Shown here: one piece after another, positions 1-10,882 of the stretch
How positions within the stretch are numbered: the stretch's first letter is position 1
Layout: each line of letters opens with the position of its first letter
Assembly: GCF_904849725.1 (NCBI RefSeq)
Contig: NC_058519.1
Coordinates: 24,845,267 to 24,909,266, forward strand
Origin: Hordeum vulgare subsp. vulgare
Taxonomy: Eukaryota; Streptophyta; Magnoliopsida; Poales; Poaceae
Direction: 5' to 3'
Length of the DNA stretch: 64,000 nucleotides
The notes under the pieces: model-generated
Told to the model about the DNA's origin: nothing
Seen by the model: the letters and a program-made list of their open reading frames with translations, nothing else
Databases searched by the model: none
Position numbers and translations under genes: made by a program

Positions 1-44
1 AATAATAACTAATTTATTATTGCCTCTAGGGCATATTTCCAACA
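1..44 (-). mobile_element. Edge of a Copia LTR (Angela/BARE/WIS type), continuing off the window
   Basis: Read on the minus strand, this begins TGTTGGAAATATGCCC and continues with the AGAGGCAATAATAAAT stretch typical of Triticeae Angela/BARE/WIS LTR starts. A related LTR start is seen at 31667 and 38241 in this window. The element must extend to the left of base 1. It directly abuts a copy of an exon that is seen uninterrupted at 391, so it probably inserted into that exon; the predicted target duplication is GAGTC. The other end is not visible. Confidence 0.75.
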
Positions 45-242
45 GAGTCATCAAAGACAATAGAACAACAAGCCATCATGGATGATACAGAAAACATACA
101 TATTAATGAGGTCATTATTATATTTTCACATGTCATTATTATTTTCATTCTCTCGGGACAAAACATGAAGTTCATTTGTGCTATGATATCAAATATAAAA
201 CTGTTTACTCACCTTCATAATATTCTCTCTTTTATATGGACT
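45..242 (+). repeat. Truncated duplicate of the exon and intron at 391-587
   Basis: Bases 45-242 match 391-587 almost base for base, about 346 bp apart, starting exactly where the LTR ends. The shared part is the 3' end of an exon (gagtcatcaaagac...attaatgag), its donor site and the following intron. It is therefore a tandem exon duplication whose left copy was cut by the LTR element. Confidence 0.8.
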
Positions 243-302
243 ATTCATTTCTAAACAAAGCATGGACGAGGAACTAATACTAATATATGCTTTGGTTTTC
301 AG

Positions 303-1252
303 GAAAACATGGACGAGGAAGGCAAGGACAAGCATGCGGAAAATATGTTTATTGAAGACATGATAACGAAAGACGAGGATGTGAACCCCGAGTCATCAAA
401 GACAATAGAACAACAAGCCATCATGGATGATACAGAAAACATACATATTAATGAGGTCATTATTATATTTTCACATGTCATTATTATTGTTATTCTGGCG
501 GGACAAAACAATATGTAATTTGTGCTATGATATCAAATATAAAACTGTTTACTCACCTTCATAATATTCTCTCTTTTATATGGACTACATACTGTATAAT
601 ATTATATTATTGTGTCTTTCAGTTACTAATCAAGGAAGAATCAAGTGGAATAAATGACAAAGATGAAGTAGAGAAAAAGTATAGCACGCAGGCCACTGAT
701 TGCGAAGTGACACGGGCATGCTTTCTTTTCAAAGTATCCCAAATAGTTATAATCTAATTAAATTATATTCTGCATAGGGATTACTCTTTGTAATGTTGCT
801 CTCAGGAATTAACAAGGCAGGGAACAAGTGAACAAATGCAGCCTACTCAAGACATTGAATTAGCACAAATGTTCGACAATGAAGGGGGGGGGGACTATAG
901 GGGACAACTTGGCAGATTCAAATGTACGAGCCGACAAAGATGAAGAGGAGAAAAAGAAGAGCACACAGTCCACTCATTCCGAGGTGGCAAAGTCATCTTT
1001 GCTTTTTCAACTATGTCCTAAATAAATAGTTCTAATGCGAAAGTCAACTTTTCTGAGGAAATAACCTTCAAGGAAACAAGTGAACAAATGCATCAAGTTC
1101 AGGACGAGGAATTAAAACAGACATCGGGCACCGAAGGGGCAGAAACTATAGGGGATAATCTGGCAGATTCAAATGGAATAGCCGGCAAAGACGAATTGGA
1201 GGAAAATAAGAGCACGCAGTCCACTGATTTTGGACTCTCCGAAGTGAGAGAG
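303..1252 (+). pseudogene. Repeated 5' exons of the double-Ulp1 gene, partly broken
   Basis: Four exon-like blocks lie between good AG and GT sites: about 303-455, 623-700, 807-1000 and 1073-1252. They encode hydrophilic, acidic, low-complexity protein. The later blocks and the exon at 1346 share one motif, of the form ELxQTSGxEGAExIGDxL followed by KDExEEnKSTQSTD, so they arose by duplication. The block at 807 has a run of ten G (near 885) where its sisters have GGGGCAGAAA, which changes the reading frame. This may be a disordered N-terminal region of the downstream gene, or decayed sequence no longer translated. Confidence 0.45.
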
Positions 1253-1345
1253 GTATCTTTTCAATTCCAACTATGTCCCAAACAGTTCTAATTCTAATTC
1301 TATTATATCTTGCATACAGATTATTCTTTAATATGTTGCTCTCAG

Positions 1346-4300
1346 GAATTAACAGAAAACGAAACAAGTAAACCAATGGAGGCATGTGGGGACGAAGAAT
1401 TAGAACAAACGTCCGGCAGGGAACGGGCAGAAATTATAGGGGACAAGCTGCCAATGCCCGCGCAAACATGGAAGCCTATTTGAGTGCATAACAAACCTAA
1501 GAAGGCACAAAACTACGTGGTGGCTCCAGAAGGCACGGACAAATCTTTCTATGCCCTGGTTTTGCTACATTTGTTTTCCTCGTTATTAATAAATGTTATT
1601 ACTTCCATCATGATAGATTACGCCTGCACCGGCGATGATTGGTCCATGATTGAAAATATCATGTCTGAACCAAATGATAAAAGAACTTTAGTGAGCATTG
1701 ACGACTCAAATCTCCAAAGAAGACAGTTGGAACGTCTTTTATTACCCGGAGAATTTCTTGGCGACGAAGTAAGTATATGTAGCTTTATGACGAGACGATG
1801 CTATTTGAACGTGAGTTACTATTTTGTCCTATAACCAAGGTGTGCACTTCGTATTACAGATCATAGACGCATACATACATTGCATAAGTGCTAAAGAGCA
1901 TCTAAAGATGAGGACAGGTGGAAGTGTGTTCTTAGAGAATGCATGCATCTCTAAGCTGATAAAGGAATTTAAGTTTATACGGGATGACACACTAAGATGG
2001 GTGTTAGACAGAGCTACAACTTATTTGGAACATGATATGGTGAGTCTCAGTTCTTTACATATTACTATGAATTCAATCATGGATGAATGTTTCTACAGAT
2101 GGGACCTAACCTAACAAAAACTCTATTTACAGATATATGTTCCAGTAAACATTAAAGACTTTCATTGGTACCTAGCAGTTATAAATAGCGGGGTGCGACG
2201 TATCCAGGTGCTCGACTCGCTAGGTCCAGGAATGAACCGCAAAGACCTCACTGCTATGGTTAGTTATTAGTCTCAGTGCACCATCTTTTGATAAGACGAT
2301 TTCTGTTATTCTTCGGTTGGGATGCTAATACGTTGTCATTTATTCATGCAACAGCTCAAAGGACTGGAAAATGTATTCCAATATGCATCACTTCAAATTC
2401 AACTAAAATTTGATAAGTGGAAAGACGTAAAGATTACAGCATGGCCAAGGGAAGAATGTATTAAGAGGAGTCTGCAGACAGATGGGTATACCTCTTTCGA
2501 ATCAAACTTGTTGCTCCCATCCCCTTTGGGCACCTCCTTCTCCTTCACGTTATCTGAACCATTAATATTAATACATATGTTGTAAGAATGTCATCCTTTT
2601 TCGTCTCAGGTTCTAGAATAACTACAATTAGTACAGGTGAGAATTATATGTTTACATATATGCGGAATATCTTAAACTCTATTTCTAAATACAGCATATA
2701 AAAAGACAGTTTTGGAGAATATCTTAAACTCTATTTCTATAAATTCATTTGTATATAAAACACTTAAAAAATTGATAAAACAATAATGGATATATTTAAT
2801 TTCTATAATCATATATAGGTCATCTTGTGGTCTCTGGATGATAAATTTTATGGAGTACTTCACTAGAAATGATTTGTCTGACACTCCTACGCAGGTAAAT
2901 TTTATCCTAATACTTATTCTATGTTGTATCATTACTTAACTCTTATTTCTATTTTAATAGGACCATATGACAGATTTTAGAACAAAACTAGCTGTCATTT
3001 TAGTGGACTCGGAATTGAATGATGATAATATAAGAAATCGAGACATGGAAGATGACGAAAACAATATAGATCCCACGGATTGTATGATTCTGGATGGACC
3101 CCCTCAAAATCTCAAAACATCGAATACATCATCAGATGTTGAGCTCATCTCACAGTCATATATCCTTTCACCGTCTGTCAACCCAAAAAACGATGACTTA
3201 ATAGACGAACTATGCTTGTTCATCAGTATGGTTGATGATGACGCTTTACTAGAGTAAGCCATGTTCTTTTAGTTCATTTTGTATTCTAATAAATTACTCT
3301 GATGTCATTATAATTGACAAAATTTTGATTTTACAGGAGCGAATGGGTGAAAAGCTCTGATCCTTACCCTATCAGCTTAAAGTTGAGACAAATAAAAAAC
3401 ATACTAAACAATGATGAATATATGGATATTGATTGCTTTAACATGGCTGTGCGGATACTAGCGCGCCACGAAGTCCAACTTCTCACAGACATTCCATCTC
3501 ACTACATGGATCTAAACTTTTGTGTAAGTTACTATAATTGCATTTTACATTTTTTTTCCTCATAGAACTATTGTTTTCTTATTTTTATTTTAGTCCATGT
3601 TCCACTATGCACGAGACCCAAGTCATCATGAAAATATGGGCAGCGCTACGATTAAACTATTGTTTCATAGCTGGCTTGACAACAATGAGTATCATATCTC
3701 ACAGTGTGATATGGTAAGATTTTAATTTTTCATTTCTAACAGTGGTTTATTTGGTTTAAATTAATATTTAATGTATTTATAAATGTATGCATCATTGCAG
3801 ATTTTATTGCCTTGGGATATTTTTGGACTGTTTCTATTGTTTGTCTTGGATCAAGATAAAAAAGTTATCTCAATTTTTGATCCGATACCAATACCTACTT
3901 TGGGAAAGAATATACTTAAAACCGTGGTCAGTAACCTAAACCTCGCACTTCAAGTTGCAAACCCTGCATTCAAGGACGATATCTCCAAATGGGAATGTAT
4001 AGTTCCGGTTGTTCCAACAAACTCACACTGGTATGAATCTTTTTAATGCCTTATAATATTAAATAATTCATTCATTCAACGCACATTATGTGTTTATTTC
4101 ATACATGCAGTGCCTTGTCGGGGTATTTGGTTTTTAACTACATGCACTCATTGTGCGATGGAAAGCTATATTTTCTTGTACCCCACGTGAGTATTTACAC
4201 CATGCTTATTTGTATACACATTGCACATACAAACTTGTTATAACAATGTTGTCTAATGCATATGTAGGACTGTTTTGAACTGAGGAAGCGAATTTTGGTG

Positions 4301-4426
4301 CATATTTTAAAGTATGAAGAAAATGAATCTCAAAAAAATATCCCATACATTGAAGGAAGCATCATAGATCGCATCTATAGATGGACTTTCATTGCTTCAA
4401 AAGATGGACCATCAAGACGTGCTTAG
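1346..4426 (+). CDS. Protein with two Ulp1-like (peptidase C48) domains, second one catalytically dead
   Basis: Exons that splice in one continuous frame: 1346-1532, 1617-1768, 1860-2039, 2133-2258, 2355-2485, 2819-2894, 2961-3253, 3337-3523, 3594-3713, 3801-4030, 4111-4186 and 4268-4426. Domain 1 shows the complete set of a SUMO/NEDD8-type cysteine protease: His in DFHWYLAVI, Asp in VLDSL, Gln in LQTDG and Cys in SSCGLWMINFMEY. An acidic linker follows (exon 2961). Domain 2 keeps the fold pattern (FVLDQDKKVISIFDPIP, SGYLVFNYMHS), but the His position reads FGLFLLF (Leu) and the Cys position reads LSGYLVF (Ser). The first exon has an in-frame TGA at 1481-1483, and its donor would be GC instead of GT. 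Translation could start at a later ATG (1645), or the gene may be dying. Likely role: deconjugation of a ubiquitin-like protein, or a relic of transposon-linked proteases. Confidence 0.6.
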
Positions 4427-4532
4427 TCCTGGTTTTTAAAACATATTTCTGTAACAATTATCGTGTGGTCGTTAATTTTGTACGAAGACATGTTTCCGGA
4501 TCGTATGTTACGCACGTTCTCATATTGTTTTA

Positions 4533-4538
4533 AATAAA
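4533..4538 (+). terminator. Candidate polyadenylation signal AATAAA of the double-Ulp1 gene
   Basis: AATAAA lies 107 bases after the TAG stop at 4424-4426, in AT-rich sequence. Position and motif fit a plant poly(A) signal; there is no independent support. Confidence 0.4.
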
Positions 4539-4539
4539 A

Positions 4540-4844
4540 GTCATATTGTTTTATATAAGACACCGATAAATTGCTCGATAAAAAAACTCAAATATGTTTT
4601 ACTATAGATTATTATAGGTGTGTTGGATCACAAATATGTCACAATTTTGAAAATACAATTTGAGTGACATAATAACATTTTGTACCCGTCTGAAAAAAAT
4701 CAGAAATTATTTTAAGGATCATCTTCTATAACTCAACAGTAATTAGTACTAAGTTAATGAAGGATTTATTAATTTGATTTGGGTCAATCAACAGTAATTA
4801 GTACTAAGTTGTAAGCAGGTAAACTTACCTAGCGTTGACAGCAG
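4540..4844. other. AT-rich spacer, no gene seen
   Basis: AT-rich DNA with a short internal repeat: the 'cagtaattagtactaagtt' block occurs near 4737 and again near 4792. No coding similarity was seen on either strand. Confidence 0.5.
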
Positions 4845-5994
4845 GACCGTGAGAGCGGCAACGCCGACGATCTTTTGTACATGCCGGTGACCACCATGTC
4901 CTTTATGGTGATGTAGCCGGTGCTGAACCACACCACAACCTGGGCGGAGAGAGAGAACAAAGATCAACTACTGGCCTGAACCCATAAATAAAAGAAAAAC
5001 CAAATAGAATTCAAAAGTTAAGTATGTTTGCTACTGGAGTTGACTACTATATAGTGCCAAAACAAACAACTAATGAGACAACACTCCACACCACCAACTT
5101 ACCAGTTAGGACCAAGTGGCACTACAATCTCCATACATCCATCAATCGATATTCTCGCCCTCCACAAGATAAAACTTAGCAATAGCTGAGGGTACATGCA
5201 ACTTCCTGGGCAGACACACACACACACAGAGAGAGAGCATGATTAACTGGTGTCATCAACCCACATAACAAAATAGAGAATTTAAAAATTAAGTATAAGT
5301 GCTACTTACGCAGACTTCTACAAGTTTGGATAGGAGCTATCTAGCACATGCAATATATAGGAAGAACAAGCAGACCTTACAAGTTAATAGTGTTGTCAAA
5401 CACATCGTCCATGCCATAAAGATCAAGTAATCGTTATAGCTCAGATATTGATATTTATATCTACTACTGTTTAGGTACCATAGTTTGTTTTCTCTTATTA
5501 GGACTTCTACTCATGTATAAAAGGATAGGTGAACAATTGAGATTGACTTCAGAAAATAGAAAGATCTATTCTATTTCTTGAGTCAATGCATCATAACTGC
5601 AAGCACACATGACTTCAGAAAATAGCAGGACCTTGAGAGCGGCAACGCCGACGATCTTGATGGGCATGCCGGTGACCACCATGTCCTTTATAGTGATGTA
5701 GCCGGTGCTGAACCACACCACAACCTGGGCGGAGAGAGAGAACAAAGATCAACTACTGGCCTGAACCCATAAATAAAAGAAAAACCAAATAGAATTCAAA
5801 AGTTAAGTATGTTTGCTACTGGAGTTGACTACTATATAGTGCCAAAACAAACAACTAATGAGACAACACTCCACACCACCAACTTACCAGTTAGGACCAA
5901 GTGGCACTACAAGCTCCATACATCCATCAATCGATATTCTCGCCCTCCACAAGATCAAACTTCGCAATAGCTGAGGGTACATGCAACTTCCTGG

Positions 5995-6028
<34 letters not shown>

Positions 6029-7470
6029 AGCATGATTAACTGGTGCCATCAACCCACATAAAAAAATAGAGAATTAAAAAATTAAGTATAAGTGCTACTT
6101 ACGCAGACTTCTACAAGTTTGGATAGGAGCTATCTAGCACATGCAATATATAGGAAGAACAAGCAGACCTTACAAGTTAATAGTGTTGTCAAACACATCG
6201 TCCATGACATAAAGATCAAGTAATCGTTATAGCTCAGATATTGATATTTATATCTACTACTGTTTAGGTACCATAGTTTGTTTTCTCTTATTAGGACTTC
6301 TACTCATGTATAAAAGGATAGGTGAACAATTGAGATTGACTTCAGAAAATAGAAAGATCTATTATATTTCTTGAGTCAATGCATCATAACTACAAGCACA
6401 CATGACTTCAGAAAATAGCAGGACCTTGAGAGCGGCAACGCCGACGATCTTGATGGGCATGCCGGTGACCACCATGTCCTTTATGGTGATGTAGCCGGTG
6501 CTGAACCACACCACAACCTGGGCGGAGAGAGAGAACAAAGATCAACTACTGGCCTCAACCCATAAATAAAAGAAAAACCAAATAGAATTCAAAAGTTTAA
6601 GTATGTGTGCTACTGGAGTTGACTACTACATAGTGCCAAAACAAACAACTAATGAGACAACACTCCACACCACCAACTTACCAGTTAGGACCAAGTGGCA
6701 CTACAAGCTCCATACATCCATCAATCGATATTCTCGCCCTCCACAAGATCAAACTTCGCGATAGCTGAGGGTCCATGCAACTTCCTGGGCACACACACAC
6801 ACATAGAGCATGATTACACAGGAAACTAGATTTCACTGAAGAATAGCATTAGTATAGTTTGCCTAACTTCAAATCAAATTGACCAATCCTGATTTCTGAA
6901 CTATAGAATATCATGAACTTAACTGAATTTAACACACACACACACACACAGAGCATGATTAACTGGTGTCATCAACCCACATAACAAAATAGAGAATTTA
7001 AAAATTAAGTATAAGTGCTACTGACGCAGACTTCTTCAAGTTTTGATATGAGCTATCTAGCACATGCAATATATAGGAAGAACAAGCAGACCTTACAAGT
7101 TAATAGTGTCGTCAAACACATCGTCCATGCCATAAAGATCAAGTAATCGTTATAGCTCAGATATTGATATTGATATCTACTACTGTTTAGGTACCATAGT
7201 TTGTTTTCTCTTATTAGGACTTCTACTCATGTATAAAAGGATAGGTGAACAATTGAGATTGACTTCAGAAAATAGAAAGATCTCTTCTATTTCTTGAGTC
7301 AATACATCATAAGTGCAAGCACACATGACTTCAGAAAATAGCAGGACCTTGAGAGCGGCAACGCCGACGATCTTGATGGGCATGCCGGTGACCACCATGT
7401 CCTTTATGGTCATGTAGCCGGTGCTGAACCACACCACAACCTGGGCGGAGAGAGAGAACAAAGATCAACT
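4845..7470. repeat. Four tandem copies of a 784-923 bp unit containing a transporter-like exon
   Basis: The block 'gagagcggcaacgccgacga' starts at 4851, 5635, 6428 and 7351, giving periods of 784, 793 and 923 bp. Each unit also holds a CA microsatellite, a short 'ccagttaggaccaagtgg' block and a 'gtaccatagtttg' block. The last interval is longer because of about 135 bp of extra sequence with a second CA run near 6800-6950. Copies 2-4 are very similar; copy 1 is the most diverged. Confidence 0.9.
4851..7461 (-). pseudogene. Repeated exon resembling a membrane transporter segment (possibly SLC13/dicarboxylate type)
   Basis: On the minus strand each tandem unit encodes one exon-sized peptide of the form VVVWFSTGYMTIKDMVV followed by TGMPIKIVGVAALKVL. 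It is best preserved at 7345-7461, is present in units 2 and 3, and is frameshifted after 'TGM' in unit 1. The hydrophobic pattern with a GMPIKI(V/A)G core resembles the C-terminal part of tonoplast dicarboxylate (SLC13/DASS) transporters as I remember them; this is recognition by eye and not certain. Nothing else of such a transporter is visible, so this is an amplified exon fragment and not a gene. It lies directly downstream of the acetolactate synthase fragment on the same strand. Confidence 0.45.
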
Positions 7471-7592
7471 ACCGGCCTCAACCCATAAATAAAAGATAAA
7501 CTATAGTAAAAGCACATGGAAGAAATATTCAATTATTTGCACAAGGAGAAAATATGCCCATGCATGTAAGCAGCAAATGATTCAGAAAATAC

Positions 7593-8034
7593 TTTTCCCG
7601 TCCGACAAATTTCTTTGATCCCAAATTTGCTTAAGTTCCTTTGTGCCGCAACAATTTTCCCAGGATCTCCAGTTACCTACAACATTGATTAAATAAGCAT
7701 CAAAGGGCTTCTTCCAGCATAAAGCAAGGAACACATATACCATTAGGATGCAGAACTGTTGGAGATCAAGAGTTTTTACCTCCAGAGTTAAGCTGTTCTC
7801 AGAAATATCAACAACTTTCGCTCTGAAAACAGTAGCTACAAATTGCAGGTTGAGAAGAAACAACACATTAAGAGTATTGTTGCCACTGTGTATGGAAGTA
7901 CCAATATACTAATTCAGTGATTGCAGATACAAGTCAACAGCATATCTTACATCAGCACGTTGATCTGGTTCAACATTGAGTTTTATAAGCATGAGCTCTC
8001 TTTCAACCCGAGGCTCCTTAGATAGATCTTCAAC
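7593..8034 (-). pseudogene. Acetolactate synthase regulatory (small) subunit, three captured exons
   Basis: Three minus-strand exons keep their splice sites. 8034-7951 encodes [20 protein letters not shown] and continues with VEPDQRAD; about 7843-7780 encodes VFRAKVVDISENSLTLE; 7676-7593 encodes [20 protein letters not shown] and ends KEICRTGK. This matches the second half of the plant regulatory subunit of acetolactate synthase, the ACT-type partner that confers branched-chain amino acid feedback on the catalytic subunit in plastids. The N-terminal transit peptide, the first ACT repeat and the C-terminus (after RTGK) are absent, so it cannot make the whole protein. Introns are retained, so the capture was from genomic DNA, not from mRNA. 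Confidence 0.8.
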
Positions 8035-8049
8035 CTGCAATTTATTGGA

Positions 8050-8500
8050 TTCAAATACGATATATATTAACAAACATTTATATGATCACAGAACAACGTG
8101 CAATAAGAAAAGAAATCTGCAAGCGAGGAACATAGCAATGCTTCGGATAAAAAGGAAAACATCACATCGCACTATTCAATTCATCTAGATGGTAGGAACG
8201 ATAAGCAGATGACAAACAATTATACAAGTTGGTATGAAGTCAGCTTAGATTCGTTAGATAGCTATTTTCTTTGGATATCCTGTATGTGCATAATAGCTAA
8301 AGACCAACCCCGGTATTAAACACAGCAACAGGAAATATAAGACAATTTTGTACAGATATTATGATACACCAACAATATACCTGGCTGTATATCCACTGCA
8401 AAAACCTGAAAGGAGAAGGACAACATATGTTAGTCCACCACATCCAGCTAAGGCAGTGATAGGGGTGGGATTGGAGGAATGAGGGGGGAGAAGGGGACCT
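8050..8500. other. Spacer between captured gene fragments
   Basis: Moderately AT-rich DNA without a recognisable reading frame. It separates the acetolactate synthase exons from the GC-rich fragments further right and may be an intron of a chimeric transcription unit. Confidence 0.4.
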
Positions 8501-8504
8501 AGAG

Positions 8505-8690
8505 GGAGTTGACGGCGCCGAGGTGCGGGGTGGCGATCTCCTTGCGGTTGGAGAGCGCGAGCGAGGCGGCGCGGCGCGAGCGGGCTAGGGCCTGGAAGCG
8601 CCGCGCGGGCAGCACCCCGCGTTCCCTTCTCCTCACCTCCTCCCACCACATCCACTCGGGGCGCACCGCGGTGTATGCGCTCTGCTCGCC
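8505..8690 (-). pseudogene. GC-rich coding-like fragment of unknown origin
   Basis: The minus strand reads an Arg/Ala-rich peptide, including EWMWWEEVRRRERGVLPARR, that breaks frame near 8545. The GC content is far above the flanks and similar to the adjacent EF-hand fragment. I do not recognise the family; it may be a further captured exon. Confidence 0.3.
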
Positions 8691-8692
8691 AA

Positions 8693-9045
8693 CACGCCAA
8701 GACCAAGCAGACCCTCGCCGATCCGGGACACGACCTTGCTGAGCTCGACGTCGGAGATGCGGCCGTCGTCGTTGATGTCGTAGACATCAAAGGCATCACG
8801 CAGCTCGGCGTCCAGCTCGCGCTCCCCGCGGCCGTGGCCGTGGAAGGCGGCGAACTCGCCGAGGTCCACGTAGCCGTCGCGGTCGGTGTCGAGCTCGTCC
8901 ATCATGGACGCCACCTCCCGGCCCCCTGCCGACTCGGTGGCCGGCGGCGCGGTGGCGCGCGACACGGCCGCCAGCTCTGAGGGCGAGATCCTGCCGTCCC
9001 CGTCCGTTTCGAAGCCATCTTCTTCGCCTTCGCCGCCACCGCCGC
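8693..9045 (-). pseudogene. Calmodulin-like EF-hand protein, truncated after the third EF-hand
   Basis: The minus strand encodes three calcium-binding loops: ETDGDGRISPSE (position 1 is Glu, where Asp is usual), DTDRDGYVDLGE and DINDDGRISDVE. They are spaced as in plant calmodulin-like proteins, with an Ala-rich linker between loops 1 and 2. After the third loop (ELSKVVSRIGEGLLGLG) the family sequence stops and unrelated residues follow, so the fourth EF-hand is missing. There is no ATG in frame close to the first loop. It is a gene fragment, GC-rich like many grass CML genes, and lies in the same orientation as the acetolactate synthase fragment. Confidence 0.75.
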
Positions 9046-9245
9046 CTCTCCCTCCGCGGCTGCGGCGCTGGTGCTCAGAAAATCGGGGCTGTGGGCGGCG
9101 CGAGCCCCAGGGACCGCCGGAGAAGCTAGCCCGCGGCCCTCTGCGCCATGAGCTTCGGTGTACAGGGTGGCGTCGAGAGAGGAGCGCGGACGGTAGGGGA
9201 GCGGCGGCGGCCGGCGGGGCTGGCTTGGGTTTCGCGCGGAGCTTC

Positions 9246-9330
9246 GCAGTGCACTGAGAGGATAGGATAAGGATCGAGTGGGGAGAGGGCAGTGCACTGA
9301 GAGGATAAGGATCGGGTGGGGAGAGAGGGG
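9246..9330. repeat. Short tandem direct repeat
   Basis: The block 'gcagtgcactgagaggata' occurs at about 9246 and again at about 9290, each followed by an 'aggatcg(a/g)gtggggaga' block. It lies just outside the EF-hand fragment. Confidence 0.7.
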
Positions 9331-9532
9331 AGTGGGTGAGATTGTGTTTTTTTTCATAACGGGAGTGGGTGAGGTCTTTTTTTTATAACGGAAGTATGTT
9401 TTTCTTTTTCTTTTTTGTACCTTTTCTGTGTCTACCATGTTTATTTGTACAATACTTAGTCATATCATAAGTCCTATGAAGTTTGCATTAGAGAAAAGAA
9501 ACATTATGGAATATTTGATTATATTTTGACTA

Positions 9533-9687
9533 CTCCCTTCATTCCTAATTGTAAATCTTTTTAAATTTTCGAATATAAATCACATATGGATCAAAATTAG
9601 TACATCTACACTCTAAAAATGTCTATATGCATACGTATGTAGTGCATAGAATTTTTCAAAAAGACATATATTTAGGTACGAAGGAAG
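9533..9687. mobile_element. Stowaway MITE, about 155 bp
   Basis: Ends CTCCCTTCATTCCTAA and the near-inverted TTAGGTACGAAGGAAG, flanked by TA on both sides (9531-9532 and 9688-9689). It contains the 'tacatctacactctaaaa' core common to Triticeae Tc1/mariner-type Stowaway elements. No coding capacity. Confidence 0.85.
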
Positions 9688-10066
9688 TATACAGACAATA
9701 AATATCCCATATGTTCTTTACAGAGAAATTCACCATGTTGATTGCTTTGGATGTATGATTTTTGCTAATTATGAGCAGGGAATTTTCTGTGTACGGTTAT
9801 TCGTGCGTTGCACGTGCATGCTTACTAGTCTGAAAAGTAATGGATACATTCGAAGATCCAAGAAAATATGAAAAACTAAAAATATTACTTTTCTTATATT
9901 TTAAGAGAAAAAACTGGCTGAAAGACGGAGGGAAGAAAATCGGTCTGGTAGGATCCATCGTCCAATGGGCCGTCCAGCAGAGACGAGGAGGTTGTGTTTG
10001 CTCGCGATGCTAACTGGGCCCGTGACCAGCAGAGACGCAGAACACGCGTCGGACGGTGACAAGGAA

Positions 10067-10072
10067 TATAAG
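10067..10072 (+). promoter_or_regulatory. TATA box of the DUF6598-type gene
   Basis: TATAAG about 105 bases upstream of the ATG chosen at 10176. It places a start of transcription near 10095-10100, which argues against the in-frame ATG at 10056. Confidence 0.55.
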
Positions 10073-10175
10073 GCAACCCACCCGACCCGGCCTTCTTTCC
10101 CCGTCAAAGAACCCTAGCGAGGGTCGAGAAGGCGCGAGCAAAATTGCGGAGGGGGTCGACGATCCGTGCTCCGAC

Positions 10176-10825
10176 ATGCCGCAGGTATCAACGGCGCGCT
10201 TGTGTAGGCGGAGGAGACGTTCCTCGCAACCGGCGATTGCTGGATTCGATCACGACATCGAGTTGAAATCGATTTACTGCGAACCAACCACCGAAGAGGA
10301 AGAGGAGGAGGAAGAAGAAGAGGAGGTGGAAGAAGAGGAGGAGGATGAGGAGGAAGAAGAAGAAGAAGACGAAGACGAGGAGGAGTTTGCTCCTGAATCC
10401 TCCATGGAGGAGCAGGAGGAAGACTTCGATCAGCACCGGGAAAACTGGGAGATCTCATTCGGCAAAGGCCGGTTTGACTTCGAAGCTCTGAGTGAGTAAT
10501 AACGGATTAATTCCTGCTTGCCTTTCTTCTTGTCGTCCGGCCGGTCGACTCAACTGATTTACAATATGCAGCGATGCTGAGCCCGATGCTCTTCACACAC
10601 TGCTCGCCGAGCCGCATCCCAGAAGAAGCCATCCTTTCCAAGACACTTCAGATATACTCCATCAAAATCGCCAAGACAAAACACCTCAAGTGGCCACTTC
10701 AAGTGTACGGCGTCGTTGCCGCTCGAGACTATGTGGATCACAGACGCAATATTGTCTTCTTTCGTCGAAGGATTCACAGCCAAACCCTCACCAAGAAAGT
10801 ACGTACGGACCTTCTATTCATTCAT

Positions 10826-10882
<57 letters not shown>

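Noticed and set aside
9775..9830. 'cgtgcgttgcacgtgcatgc' palindrome
   Set aside because: Looks like the end of a common grass repeat, but no partner end or target duplication was found, so no element is called.
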